In this document: positions 1 through 5,588 of the stretch, piece after piece
Numbering within the stretch: position 1 is the stretch's first letter
Layout of the letters: each line of letters begins with the position of its first letter
From: an uncultured Rhodocyclaceae bacterium
GTDB lineage: Bacteria > Pseudomonadota > Gammaproteobacteria > Burkholderiales > Rhodocyclaceae
DNA length: 5,588 bases
Reading direction: 5' to 3'
NCBI GenBank assembly: GCA_903950295.1
Contig: CAJBAP010000062.1
Span: 1-5,588, forward strand
Program-made: the position numbers and the translations under genes
The notes under the pieces: generated by a model
Seen by the model: the letters and a program-made list of their open reading frames with translations, nothing else
The model's database searches: none
Told to the model about the DNA's origin: nothing

Positions 1-706
1 GCAAACATTTTTTCAGATAGTCCGCGAGGCGCAATTTTCTGGCACTGGCAATTTCAACTGCGAGTTGTGGAGCATCCAGCTCTACCGCAGGATTGCCGAC
101 TCGATAGTCCGCGAGCAGGACATTACGCACCGACGCTTCCCAAACCGGTGGCAATTGCGCCAGCAACAGCGCCAGGTTTTTCAACACTTCCAGATTGGAC
201 GATGTAGCCAGGATCGCATCGCCATCGATGACGTAGAGCGTGTCTCTTCCCAGCAGAAAATTTCCCAGATGCGCATCTTCCTGAACTAGGCCGCAGGCGT
301 GCATCCGTCCGAGTGTCGAAAATGCAAGTCCCAACCGCGCATTGGCATCATGAATTTCGGCAAGGCTAAGCGCGCCATCGAGAAACTCCGTCAGCACGTA
401 ATGGCCGCCATTCCGCAGCTTGCCCGCCGAGAGCAGTTGCGGTGTCGGGATATTGTGCTCGACCAATGCCTCGATACCATGGCGCTCGCGCTCCCAGTGG
501 CGCCCGCTACCACGCTGCGCAATAAACAGCTTGGCCAGCACAGGCTTTCCATCAAGTTCAGCGGCCCCAGTAAGTCGCTTGCCGGGGAGGGTACGCAGCA
601 GGTGGGTCACCGTAAGCAATCGGCCATCGTCAAGTTCAATACTGAACGGCGCGGGCGGATCTCGGCCCAGGTTGCGCAATGTCTGTGCTGTTTGAAGGGG
701 AGGCAT
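1..706 (-). CDS. WapP/WapQ-like LPS core kinase-fold protein (3' end outside window)
   Basis: The frame stays open from the ATG at 706-704 to the window edge, giving 235 residues without a stop. I translated it by hand. It has the layout of the Kdo/WaaP-type small kinase fold: an ATP-lysine candidate in VLAKLF (K59), a hinge-like stretch VLTEFLDG (104-111), a catalytic-loop candidate QEDAHLGNF (142-150) with D144 and N149, and a metal-binding candidate VIDGDA (159-164) with D161 and D163. It is cytoplasmic, with no signal peptide or membrane segment. The start overlaps the waaP stop by one base (TGATG) and has a strong ribosome-binding site, so translation is probably coupled to waaP. Accessory kinases WapP and WapQ follow waaP in Pseudomonas, and position and sequence style fit that group. 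I cannot decide which one it matches. The likely role, phosphorylation of an inner-core heptose, is inferred. Confidence 0.8.
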   Translation of the reverse strand, partial: MPPLQTAQTLRNLGRDPPAPFSIELDDGRLLTVTHLLRTLPGKRLTGAAELDGKPVLAKLFIAQRGSGRHWERERHGIEALVEHNIPTPQLLSAGKLRNGGHYVLTEFLDGALSLAEIHDANARLGLAFSTLGRMHACGLVQEDAHLGNFLLGRDTLYVIDGDAILATSSNLEVLKNLALLLAQLPPVWEASVRNVLLADYRVGNPAVELDAPQLAVEIASARKLRLADYLKKCL

Positions 707-1533
707 CACTCCCGCACCTCCACCGGAGGGGCAAATTTTCGCCGATAGCGCTCCTGCAGGCGCGCCGACTCCTGTCCCAGATGAGCGAGCAACAAGGCTT
801 CGGAATCCAGCGTCTCACGTAGCGGTCGATTGAAATATTCCCGAAGAAAACGCAGGCGGTCACGTGCAGTCAGACCGATCTCCAGACTGGAAAAATGAAG
901 GGCTGCCAAGTCTTTGTCACGCCAGCGGCGTGGCGTTTGCTTGCGCACCTGGGCACGGTGCAGGTCGATCAGAGACAGTTGCGGTGTTTGTGTGTCGGCA
1001 GGCAGATGCAATAGAAAGTGGCAGATATATAAGTCGCGATGATTAACGCCACCCCGATGCATCTGTCGAGTCATCTCTGCCACCCGGCGGATGAGTGCCC
1101 GCTTCAGCGCCGGGGCAGGTGGGCTTTTCCGCCAATCGCGGCAGAAGTCCTCAAGACTGACGGTAGGAGCAAGTTCTTCGGTGATGATGAAGGAATACTG
1201 CAGCGCGGGGTTGCTGCCACGTGAGCCGAACGCCACGGCGCGCATGGTATTGATACCCAACGCGGTCAAGCGCCGCAGTGCCTGCCATTCATTGCTTGCG
1301 CCGAGTACCGGCAGACGCCCGGAAAGCAGATTCTTGAGAATTTCACCCCAGCCGACGCCACGATGAATCTTGACGAAAAATCCGCGACCGGCAATTTCGG
1401 TACGCAGGGTACGGCGGCCTTCGAGTTCGCGCAAAATATTGCCTTGCAAGGCCTCTGCCGCTGCGAATGGATCCCGATCGACCCATAGTGACCGGAATGG
1501 TTCATCGAGGTATGCCCCTCCCCGACTGCTCAT
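706..1533 (-). CDS. waaP: Lipopolysaccharide core heptose(I) kinase WaaP (RfaP)
   Basis: Phosphorylates heptose I of the LPS inner core with ATP on the cytoplasmic side of the inner membrane. Inner-core phosphates bind divalent cations and stabilise the outer membrane. The 275-residue product matches the family's usual length of about 265-270. Recognisable stretches are EALQGNILRELEGRRTLRTE (27-46), the ATP-site FVKIHRG with K55, GWGEILKNLL (61-70), the hinge region ITEELAPT (117-124), the catalytic loop NHRDLYICHFLL (164-175) with D167, and the metal-binding IDLHRAQ (189-195) with D190. All key kinase residues are present. The frame is open upstream to 1623, but the ATG at 1533-1531 is chosen because homologues begin shortly before the EPFRSLW motif and because it overlaps the waaG stop as ATGA, a classical coupled start. 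The preceding 30 residues would lie inside waaG. Its resemblance is closest to the Pseudomonas protein, judged from memory. Confidence 0.96.
   Translation of the reverse strand: MSSRGGAYLDEPFRSLWVDRDPFAAAEALQGNILRELEGRRTLRTEIAGRGFFVKIHRGVGWGEILKNLLSGRLPVLGASNEWQALRRLTALGINTMRAVAFGSRGSNPALQYSFIITEELAPTVSLEDFCRDWRKSPPAPALKRALIRRVAEMTRQMHRGGVNHRDLYICHFLLHLPADTQTPQLSLIDLHRAQVRKQTPRRWRDKDLAALHFSSLEIGLTARDRLRFLREYFNRPLRETLDSEALLLAHLGQESARLQERYRRKFAPPVEVRE
715..721 (-). promoter_or_regulatory. Strong Shine-Dalgarno site for the WapP/WapQ-like gene
   Basis: On the minus strand GGAGGTG ends 8 nt before the ATG at 706-704. It lies inside the last codons of waaP. It is the best ribosome-binding site in the window and fixes the start of the downstream kinase-like gene. 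Confidence 0.7.
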
Positions 1534-2651
1534 GGTGACGCCCCCAAAATGACGTCTGCGGCCCGTTCGGGCAGGTTGTAAATGTCGGCACGCTTTGCAA
1601 AGTCCAGCCCGTTGGCACTCCATTGCCGCCGTCCCGCCGTGTCGGCAAGCATGGCAGCCAACGTCCGGTTAAGGTCATCCTGCTCGAAAGGCAGAGAAAC
1701 CACACGGCCGGCATCGGCATCCTCGATGTAATGCGCATAGCCGCAAGCCGCGGTGGTCAGCACTGGCAAGCCCGCCACAACAGCCTCCAGAAGAACCATA
1801 CCGGCAGTCTCACTGTACGCCGGATGAATCAACAGATCCGCACCGAGCAGAAAACGCGGAATATCGTCACGTCCCTTGAGAATGCTGACCTGTTTTTCCA
1901 AACCGAGCACGCGGATCTGCCGCTCGAACGGGCGCTGATCGTCCTGGCCGATGGCGATCAGGCGCGTACGCGCCTTCAGCGCTGATGGCAAACTGGCCAG
2001 TGCTTTCAGGCTTCGGTCGAGGCCCTTTGTTTTGAAACCGGAACCGATCTGTACGAGTAGCAAATCGTCCTCGCTCAACCGAAACTCATTGCGAAAATCG
2101 CGGCGGATTTCTGGCGCATTCGCCGGTGCGCGCCGATCCGGAGCGATGCCCGGCGGCAGAAGGTGAAAGCGGCCCGCCGACGTACCGTAATGTTTAACAA
2201 ATAGCGGTTGCTGCAAGGAGGAGATCAGCAGGATTTCCGTTTGACTACCCGTTCCGAACACCGCGCGCTCAAAGGCGGCGAAATGACGGTAACGGCCGGA
2301 AAGACGATAGAACGGATTCCGCAGGGTGCGTGCCTTGTCCTCATAACAGGGATCAGCCGAGTAATAGACATCCAGTCCCGGCATCTTGTTGAAACCGACC
2401 ACCCGAGCAACGGGTCGCTGGGCCAAGTCGAATTGCACCCATTCGACAAATTTTTCGTAACGTCGATGATTGGTCAGCGCTGTAACCGGGACAAAAACTA
2501 CCTCGAAGTCGGCGGGCACGTCGCCCTGCCACTCTAGCGTATAGACACGGATGGCATGCCCGCGCGCCTGACACGCCAGTGCGATACGGAGGAAATCGCG
2601 CTGCAGTCCGCCGTAGGGGAAATACTTGAAAAGAGTGAAGGCCAGTTGCAC
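1530..2651 (-). CDS. waaG: LPS core glycosyltransferase WaaG (RfaG), GT4 family
   Basis: Transfers the first outer-core hexose from a UDP-sugar to heptose II of the LPS core, at the cytoplasmic face of the inner membrane. The 373 residues align almost without gaps to the 374-residue E. coli WaaG over the whole length. Landmarks include the N-terminal FKYFPYGGLQRDF (8-20), VVGFNKMPGLDVYY (84-97), RYRHFAAFERA (120-130), LPPGIAPDR (165-173), and the C-terminal EX7E donor-site motif with E281 and E289. The loop at 203-210 reads GSGFKTKG where E. coli has GSDFGRKG, so K209 is kept but R208 is Thr. I believe Pseudomonas WaaG shares this loop. The start codon is GTG (2651-2649), 6 nt after the stop of the InaA-like gene, with no good ribosome-binding site, which suggests coupling. 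The transferred sugar is glucose in E. coli; here a galactosamine-type sugar is also possible. Confidence 0.96.
   Translation of the reverse strand: MQLAFTLFKYFPYGGLQRDFLRIALACQARGHAIRVYTLEWQGDVPADFEVVFVPVTALTNHRRYEKFVEWVQFDLAQRPVARVVGFNKMPGLDVYYSADPCYEDKARTLRNPFYRLSGRYRHFAAFERAVFGTGSQTEILLISSLQQPLFVKHYGTSAGRFHLLPPGIAPDRRAPANAPEIRRDFRNEFRLSEDDLLLVQIGSGFKTKGLDRSLKALASLPSALKARTRLIAIGQDDQRPFERQIRVLGLEKQVSILKGRDDIPRFLLGADLLIHPAYSETAGMVLLEAVVAGLPVLTTAACGYAHYIEDADAGRVVSLPFEQDDLNRTLAAMLADTAGRRQWSANGLDFAKRADIYNLPERAADVILGASP
1541..1545 (-). promoter_or_regulatory. Probable ribosome-binding site of waaP
   Basis: A GGGGG run on the minus strand sits 7 nt before the ATG at 1533-1531, inside the 3' end of waaG. 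It is an imperfect Shine-Dalgarno match, but its spacing supports this ATG over the longer reading frame. Confidence 0.4.
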
Positions 2652-2657
2652 GCTCGG

Positions 2658-3494
2658 TCAAGCCAAGGTGGATTGCTGCCTCAGCATTACTGACAACCGG
2701 ATAGCGGGCGGCTGATAACGCTTCTTTTTGATCGAGTGCTTTTCGATACGATGCCAAAGCCATTTGGCGAAGGGTGTCAGGTGATCTATCTGCAGGTATG
2801 TCTTGAAAAACCAGAGGCGGTCGCTACAACTCCAGCAGAGGGAGTCGTGATTCAGCGTGTACAGGTCGCGCAGGGCGCTTGCGGTGCGTGACGGACGCCA
2901 ACGGGATTTTTCCAAGTCGATGATACGGGCCTCGATGTTGCCATCGGCAGTTACCCGAGTGAACACATGTTTTGGAAAAAAACAGTTGTGCTGGATTCCC
3001 TTGGCATGCATGTTCCGCATCAGGTCCGCAATCGTTTCCAGATAGCGCAGGCGCGTCTTGCGGGGAGGGGCGCCATTCTTCAACCAGTCCTGGACGCGAT
3101 CCTCCATCGAGACAAACCCCGTCAATTCCTCTGTAATCAGGATGGCCCGGTGATCTTTTCCTTCCCGGTGCATCGAGAAATACACGGGGTCGAGGGTTGG
3201 AATGCCGCAATCCCGGTAATGCATGATTTGGCGGAACTCCCGATAAAAGGTCGGGACACCCCTTACCGGATGAGTCCATATACGCGCACTGTGGTTTTCC
3301 TGTCGCTTCATGAAAATGGCACAGGTCCCACCGTCCGGCAGCGCCAGTTCGCAGCGTGCGACGCCGCTCCAACCGCCACGGCGGTGGTTCGGCTCTTCAA
3401 ACCATTCCGCCTTGAACTGCCAAAGCGCGGCAAAATCGGTCAAGCCGTTATGAGCCAAAATCGGCCCCCAGCGTTCGTTCAGATAGTCCTTCAT
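2658..3494 (-). CDS. InaA-family lipopolysaccharide kinase-like protein
   Basis: A 278-residue protein of the Kdo/WaaP kinase-like family, InaA branch. Typical stretches are WFEEPNHRRGGWSGVARCEL (31-50), the candidate ATP lysine in FMKRQEN (K63), PTFYREFRQI (81-90), ITEELTGFVSMED (120-132), the catalytic-loop equivalent IQHNCFFPKHVF (167-178), and IIDLEKSRWR (191-200) with D193. When its loop is aligned with the WaaP loop, the catalytic HRD Asp is replaced by Cys171 and Arg by Asn170, while the metal-binding Asp is kept. It may therefore use an altered mechanism or be a pseudokinase. InaA was named in Pseudomonas and its exact substrate is not settled; the family name rests on resemblance to LPS kinases. 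It begins 22 nt after the methyltransferase and stops 6 nt before waaG, so it is almost surely in the same operon. Its C-terminus is basic (KKKRY, 256-260). Confidence 0.88.
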   Translation of the reverse strand: MKDYLNERWGPILAHNGLTDFAALWQFKAEWFEEPNHRRGGWSGVARCELALPDGGTCAIFMKRQENHSARIWTHPVRGVPTFYREFRQIMHYRDCGIPTLDPVYFSMHREGKDHRAILITEELTGFVSMEDRVQDWLKNGAPPRKTRLRYLETIADLMRNMHAKGIQHNCFFPKHVFTRVTADGNIEARIIDLEKSRWRPSRTASALRDLYTLNHDSLCWSCSDRLWFFKTYLQIDHLTPFAKWLWHRIEKHSIKKKRYQPPAIRLSVMLRQQSTLA

Positions 3495-3501
3495 GGGTAT
3501 C

Positions 3502-3514
3502 GTCTCGCGGAGAC
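3502..3514 (-). promoter_or_regulatory. Small hairpin upstream of the InaA-like start codon
   Basis: On the minus strand GTCTC-CGC-GAGAC forms a perfect 5-bp stem with a 3-nt loop in the 22-nt gap between the methyltransferase stop and the InaA-like ATG (3494-3492). The 3' arm ends 7 nt before the ATG and holds the only Shine-Dalgarno-like bases (GAGA). Folding could therefore limit initiation unless ribosomes arrive from the upstream gene. There is no following T-run, so it is not a terminator. The stem is short and could be chance. Confidence 0.3.
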
Positions 3515-3516
3515 TT

Positions 3517-4221
3517 TCAGGCTTTTTTTACCCGCAAAACGTAAGCGCGCCATTTGTCCCAGTGCTTGAGGAAATCCACATGGTCGACAACCTGCAAGCC
3601 TGCAGCAGCAAATTCACTCTCAATCTCGCTTTGTTTCAGAAGAAAACGGTCACGGTCGCCCTCTACACCACGTTCGCGTGCTTTACGCTCCTGTTTGAGT
3701 TGATGGCGCCACGCCCGAAAGTTGCCATCGACCCACAAGGAAACGATGACGGTATCCGAACTGATGCGGGCGAACTCCTTCAGAATGAGGATCCGGTCTG
3801 CGCTTTTCTGGATATGGTGTAACAGGCGTATGCAGAACACACACTCAGCAAAGTTGTCCGGCAGTTCAGTGGCAAAGGCGGAACATTGAAAGGCTTTTTC
3901 GATACGCGCCGTCACTTCAGGCGGACGCAGGCGCATGCCGGTATCAACCATATCCTGGCTGTTATCCGCCGCATAAATCTTTCGTCCAGGTTCCTCGGCC
4001 AGCATTCCCCAAAAGCGGCCAGTACCGCAGGGCAGGTCAAGAACCGTCTTGGGGCGTCCGGCCAGGACGAGCGCCTGGCGCGCCATACCGATCTCCCGCC
4101 ACGTCGATAAGCGGCGCCAGAAGCCGGTGTTGTGCTTCTCGAAATACTTTTTCGCGTGATCGGGATCGTATTTCTCGGCGAACTCGTATTGCGGCTGCGG
4201 ATTGGTGTCAGGATTTATCAT
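3517..4221 (-). CDS. Class I SAM-dependent methyltransferase, acceptor unknown
   Basis: A 234-residue cytoplasmic protein with a Rossmann-type methyltransferase core. Motif I is TVLDLPCGTGRFWGML (59-74), the SAM-binding glycine loop. The acidic residue at the end of strand 2 is D86 in YAADNSQDM. The motif IV/post-motif region is PDNFAECVFCIRLLHHI (121-137), in the style of the Methyltransf_11/25 groups. The C-terminal part (170-195) is rich in Arg, Lys and Glu. Nothing in the sequence names the acceptor. Its place between galE and LPS core genes suggests a sugar, a core intermediate or a lipid, by inference only. The chosen start is the ATG at 4221-4219, 53 nt after galE. An in-frame ATG at 4269-4267 would add 16 basic-hydrophobic residues, and neither start has a good ribosome-binding site. 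The frame opens further upstream only inside galE. Confidence 0.85.
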   Translation of the reverse strand: MINPDTNPQPQYEFAEKYDPDHAKKYFEKHNTGFWRRLSTWREIGMARQALVLAGRPKTVLDLPCGTGRFWGMLAEEPGRKIYAADNSQDMVDTGMRLRPPEVTARIEKAFQCSAFATELPDNFAECVFCIRLLHHIQKSADRILILKEFARISSDTVIVSLWVDGNFRAWRHQLKQERKARERGVEGDRDRFLLKQSEIESEFAAAGLQVVDHVDFLKHWDKWRAYVLRVKKA

Positions 4222-4274
4222 GGGTGAACATCGAAAGATAAGAAAAAGTCGGCGCTGGCGGGACGGCATCAGCT

Positions 4275-5273
4275 TCAGGTCTGAGTGCTTTGTTGCCACT
4301 TCCAGGCATCGGCGCACATTTGATCGACCCCGCGTCTGGCTTTCCAGCCGATGAGTTGAGCCGCAAGGCCTGGATCGGCCCAGCAACTGGCAATATCGCC
4401 GGGGCGACGTGCGGCGACATTATAGGGAACAGCATGGCCACTTGCCCGCTCGAAGGCTTTGATCATCTCGAGAACGGAATAGCCGCGGCCCGTGCCAAGA
4501 TTGACGGTGAGCATGCCACCCACGCGCTCCAGGTAATTCAGCGCCGCGACGTGTCCCTCAGCCAGATCCGCCACGTGAATGTAGTCGCGTACACCGGTGC
4601 CATCAGGCGTTGGGTAGTCATTGCCCCAGACATTGAGGCTGGCGCGCTTTCCGGCAGCGACTTGGGCGATGAAGGGCATGAGATTGTTGGGGATGCCGCT
4701 GGGATCTTCGCCGATCAAGCCCGATTCATGGGCACCCACGGGGTTGAAATAGCGCAGGCGGGCGATACGCCAATCCGGTTCGGCTGCTTGCAGGTCGGCG
4801 AGGACATCTTCAACGATGAGCTTGCTGCGGCCATAGGGATTGGTGGCGGAGCGCGGAAAATCTTCGCGGATCGGCAGCTCGGCCGGATCGCCATAGACCG
4901 TTGCGGAAGATGAGAATACGAACGTATTGACCTGCGCCCGGCGCATCGCAGCCAGCAGTTGCAGGGTGCCATGCACGTTGTTGTCGTAGTACTCCAGCGG
5001 TTTTTCGACCGATTCGCCAACTGCCTTGAGACCGGCAAAGTGCATGACCGCGCTGATGCGATGGTTGGCAAACAGGCCGTCCAGTACCTCCGCATCGCGC
5101 ACGTCACCTTCGACAAATTCTGGCCGCCGGGCGCAAATGGTGGTCAGGCGCTCAAGAACATCCACCCGACTGTTGCACAGATTGTCGAGGATGAGCACAT
5201 CGTGCCCAGCCTGCATCAATACGACGCAGGCATGCGAACCAATGTAGCCAGTACCACCGGTGATGAGAATCAT
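4275..5273 (-). CDS. galE: UDP-glucose 4-epimerase GalE, possibly also acting on UDP-GlcNAc
   Basis: NAD-dependent short-chain dehydrogenase-fold epimerase that interconverts UDP-glucose and UDP-galactose in the cytoplasm. The 332 residues compare with 338 in E. coli GalE and align over the full length. Visible are the NAD-binding GGTGYIG (6-12), LDNLCNS (29-35), HFAGLKAVGESV (78-89), catalytic S123 in SSSATVYGD, the YxxxK pair Y147 and K151, LRYFNPVGAHESG (173-185), IPNNLMPFIAQ (194-204) and GTGVRDYIHV (225-234). At the position of E. coli Tyr299 it has Cys297 (GDIASCWAD, 292-300). A Cys there is linked in E. coli mutant and human GALE studies to use of N-acetylated sugars. The ATG at 5273-5271 begins 18 nt after the CLC gene and lacks a clear ribosome-binding site. 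It may feed UDP-Gal or UDP-GalNAc to the core glycosyltransferases. Confidence 0.96.
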   Translation of the reverse strand: MILITGGTGYIGSHACVVLMQAGHDVLILDNLCNSRVDVLERLTTICARRPEFVEGDVRDAEVLDGLFANHRISAVMHFAGLKAVGESVEKPLEYYDNNVHGTLQLLAAMRRAQVNTFVFSSSATVYGDPAELPIREDFPRSATNPYGRSKLIVEDVLADLQAAEPDWRIARLRYFNPVGAHESGLIGEDPSGIPNNLMPFIAQVAAGKRASLNVWGNDYPTPDGTGVRDYIHVADLAEGHVAALNYLERVGGMLTVNLGTGRGYSVLEMIKAFERASGHAVPYNVAARRPGDIASCWADPGLAAQLIGWKARRGVDQMCADAWKWQQSTQT

Positions 5274-5291
5274 GGCGGCGAATGATACAAG

Positions 5292-5588
5292 CTATCGATT
5301 TGTCTGACCGGTGATGCGTTGCGCCAGCGTCCGATACAGGGGGGGGCAGATGGCACGCGAAACCGCCGAGGCGAGAAGCGAGACGATCATCAGGTCGATG
5401 ATCACGCCGTAGCCACTGACCATTTCCATGACGATGACGAAAGCGGTGATCGGTGTCTGGGTAACGGCAGCCAGAAAGCCGGCGGCGCACAGCACCAGCA
5501 CCGTGCCGGTACTGATCTGGTCGGCCAATAGCGGGGCGAGGCTGTTGCCGAGACCGGCGCCGATGGATATCGAAGGCGCCAGGATGCC
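5292..5588 (-). CDS. CLC-family chloride channel / H+-Cl- antiporter, C-terminal part (5' end outside window)
   Basis: The last 98 residues of a CLC membrane protein; the frame is open to the window edge. The fragment starts in the GxFxP-type selectivity motif, read here as GILAPSISIGAGLG (1-14), so the central Phe of the motif is Leu. The block GFLAAVTQTPITAFVIVMEM (37-56) is a hallmark of helices near the C-terminal half of the pore. Tyr85 in PPLYRTL matches the conserved pore tyrosine (Tyr445 of E. coli ClcA, in KPLY). The protein ends 13 residues after this tyrosine, so it has no C-terminal CBS domains. The E148 and E203 equivalents that separate antiporters from channels lie outside the window, so the transport mode cannot be judged. 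It is only 18 nt upstream of galE in the same direction, which leaves open co-transcription with the LPS genes. Confidence 0.93.
   Translation of the reverse strand, partial: GILAPSISIGAGLGNSLAPLLADQISTGTVLVLCAAGFLAAVTQTPITAFVIVMEMVSGYGVIIDLMIVSLLASAVSRAICPPLYRTLAQRITGQTNR
5339..5346 (-). repeat. Homopolymer tract of eight C on the coding strand
   Basis: Eight consecutive G on the plus strand (C on the coding strand) lie in the CLC gene at the codons for Cys-Pro-Pro-Leu just before the conserved pore tyrosine. Such tracts are prone to slippage or sequencing error. The frame is intact here and yields the expected PPLYRTL motif, so the length shown is likely correct. Confidence 0.5.

Noticed and set aside
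16..115. Direct repeat GATAGTCCGCGAG at 16-28 and 103-115
   Set aside because: Both copies lie in the same frame of the kinase-like gene, 29 codons apart, and each encodes Leu-Ala-Asp-Tyr. There is no third copy or regular array, so it is most likely a short coincidence within the protein.
1534..1623. Longer waaP start adding 30 residues
   Set aside because: The extra residues overlap waaG in another frame, do not look like the WaaP N-terminus, and the ATGA start with a nearby G-rich site explains initiation.
2967..3569. Plus-strand reading frame of 200 codons opposite the InaA-like gene
   Set aside because: Antisense to a well-supported family member, without domain-like features, and spanning the junction to the methyltransferase.
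4222..4274. T-rich stretch on the minus strand between galE and the methyltransferase as a terminator or promoter
   Set aside because: A TTTTTCTT run is present, but no GC stem precedes it on that strand and no convincing -35/-10 pair is seen.
4290..4913. Plus-strand reading frame of 207 codons opposite galE
   Set aside because: It lies wholly antisense to a clear galE, has no recognisable motifs, and is the kind of open frame expected opposite a GC-rich gene.
5292..5528. TTG at 5528 as the start of a small 78-residue membrane protein
   Set aside because: The frame continues upstream to the window edge with CLC selectivity-motif sequence, so this is an internal codon of a larger transporter.

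Overview
The window holds seven genes, all on the minus strand and closely packed, so it reads from high to low coordinates. The moderately GC-rich sequence and Pseudomonas-like lipopolysaccharide (LPS) core proteins suggest a Gram-negative proteobacterium, most likely a gammaproteobacterium or a near relative. The genus cannot be fixed from the sequence alone. The order is: C-terminal part of a CLC-type chloride channel/antiporter (5588-5292, cut by the window edge), galE (5273-4275), a class I SAM-dependent methyltransferase (4221-3517), an InaA-family LPS-kinase-like protein (3494-2658), waaG (2651-1530), waaP (1533-706), and a third kinase-fold protein resembling the WapP/WapQ accessory LPS kinases of Pseudomonas (706-1, cut by the window edge).

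The theme is assembly of the LPS core. WaaG is the GT4 glycosyltransferase that puts the first outer-core sugar on heptose II, and WaaP phosphorylates heptose I. The two other kinase-like proteins probably act on nearby core positions or modulate the process. GalE would supply the galacto-configured nucleotide sugar. It carries Cys (C297) where E. coli GalE has Tyr299, the residue that limits the E. coli enzyme to UDP-Glc/UDP-Gal. This GalE may therefore also interconvert UDP-GlcNAc and UDP-GalNAc, which would suit a Pseudomonas-type core whose outer part starts with a galactosamine-derived residue. The acceptor of the methyltransferase is unknown.

Gene spacing argues for one transcription unit at least from the InaA-like gene to the left edge: a 6-nt gap, then an ATGA overlap, then a TGATG overlap. 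The gaps farther upstream are 22, 53 and 18 nt. I see no convincing terminator or promoter in any of them. No RNA genes, mobile elements or CRISPR arrays were seen. The most interesting points are the three differently equipped kinase active sites in one operon, the GalE specificity residue, the methyltransferase in a core locus, and a small hairpin over the start region of the InaA-like gene.
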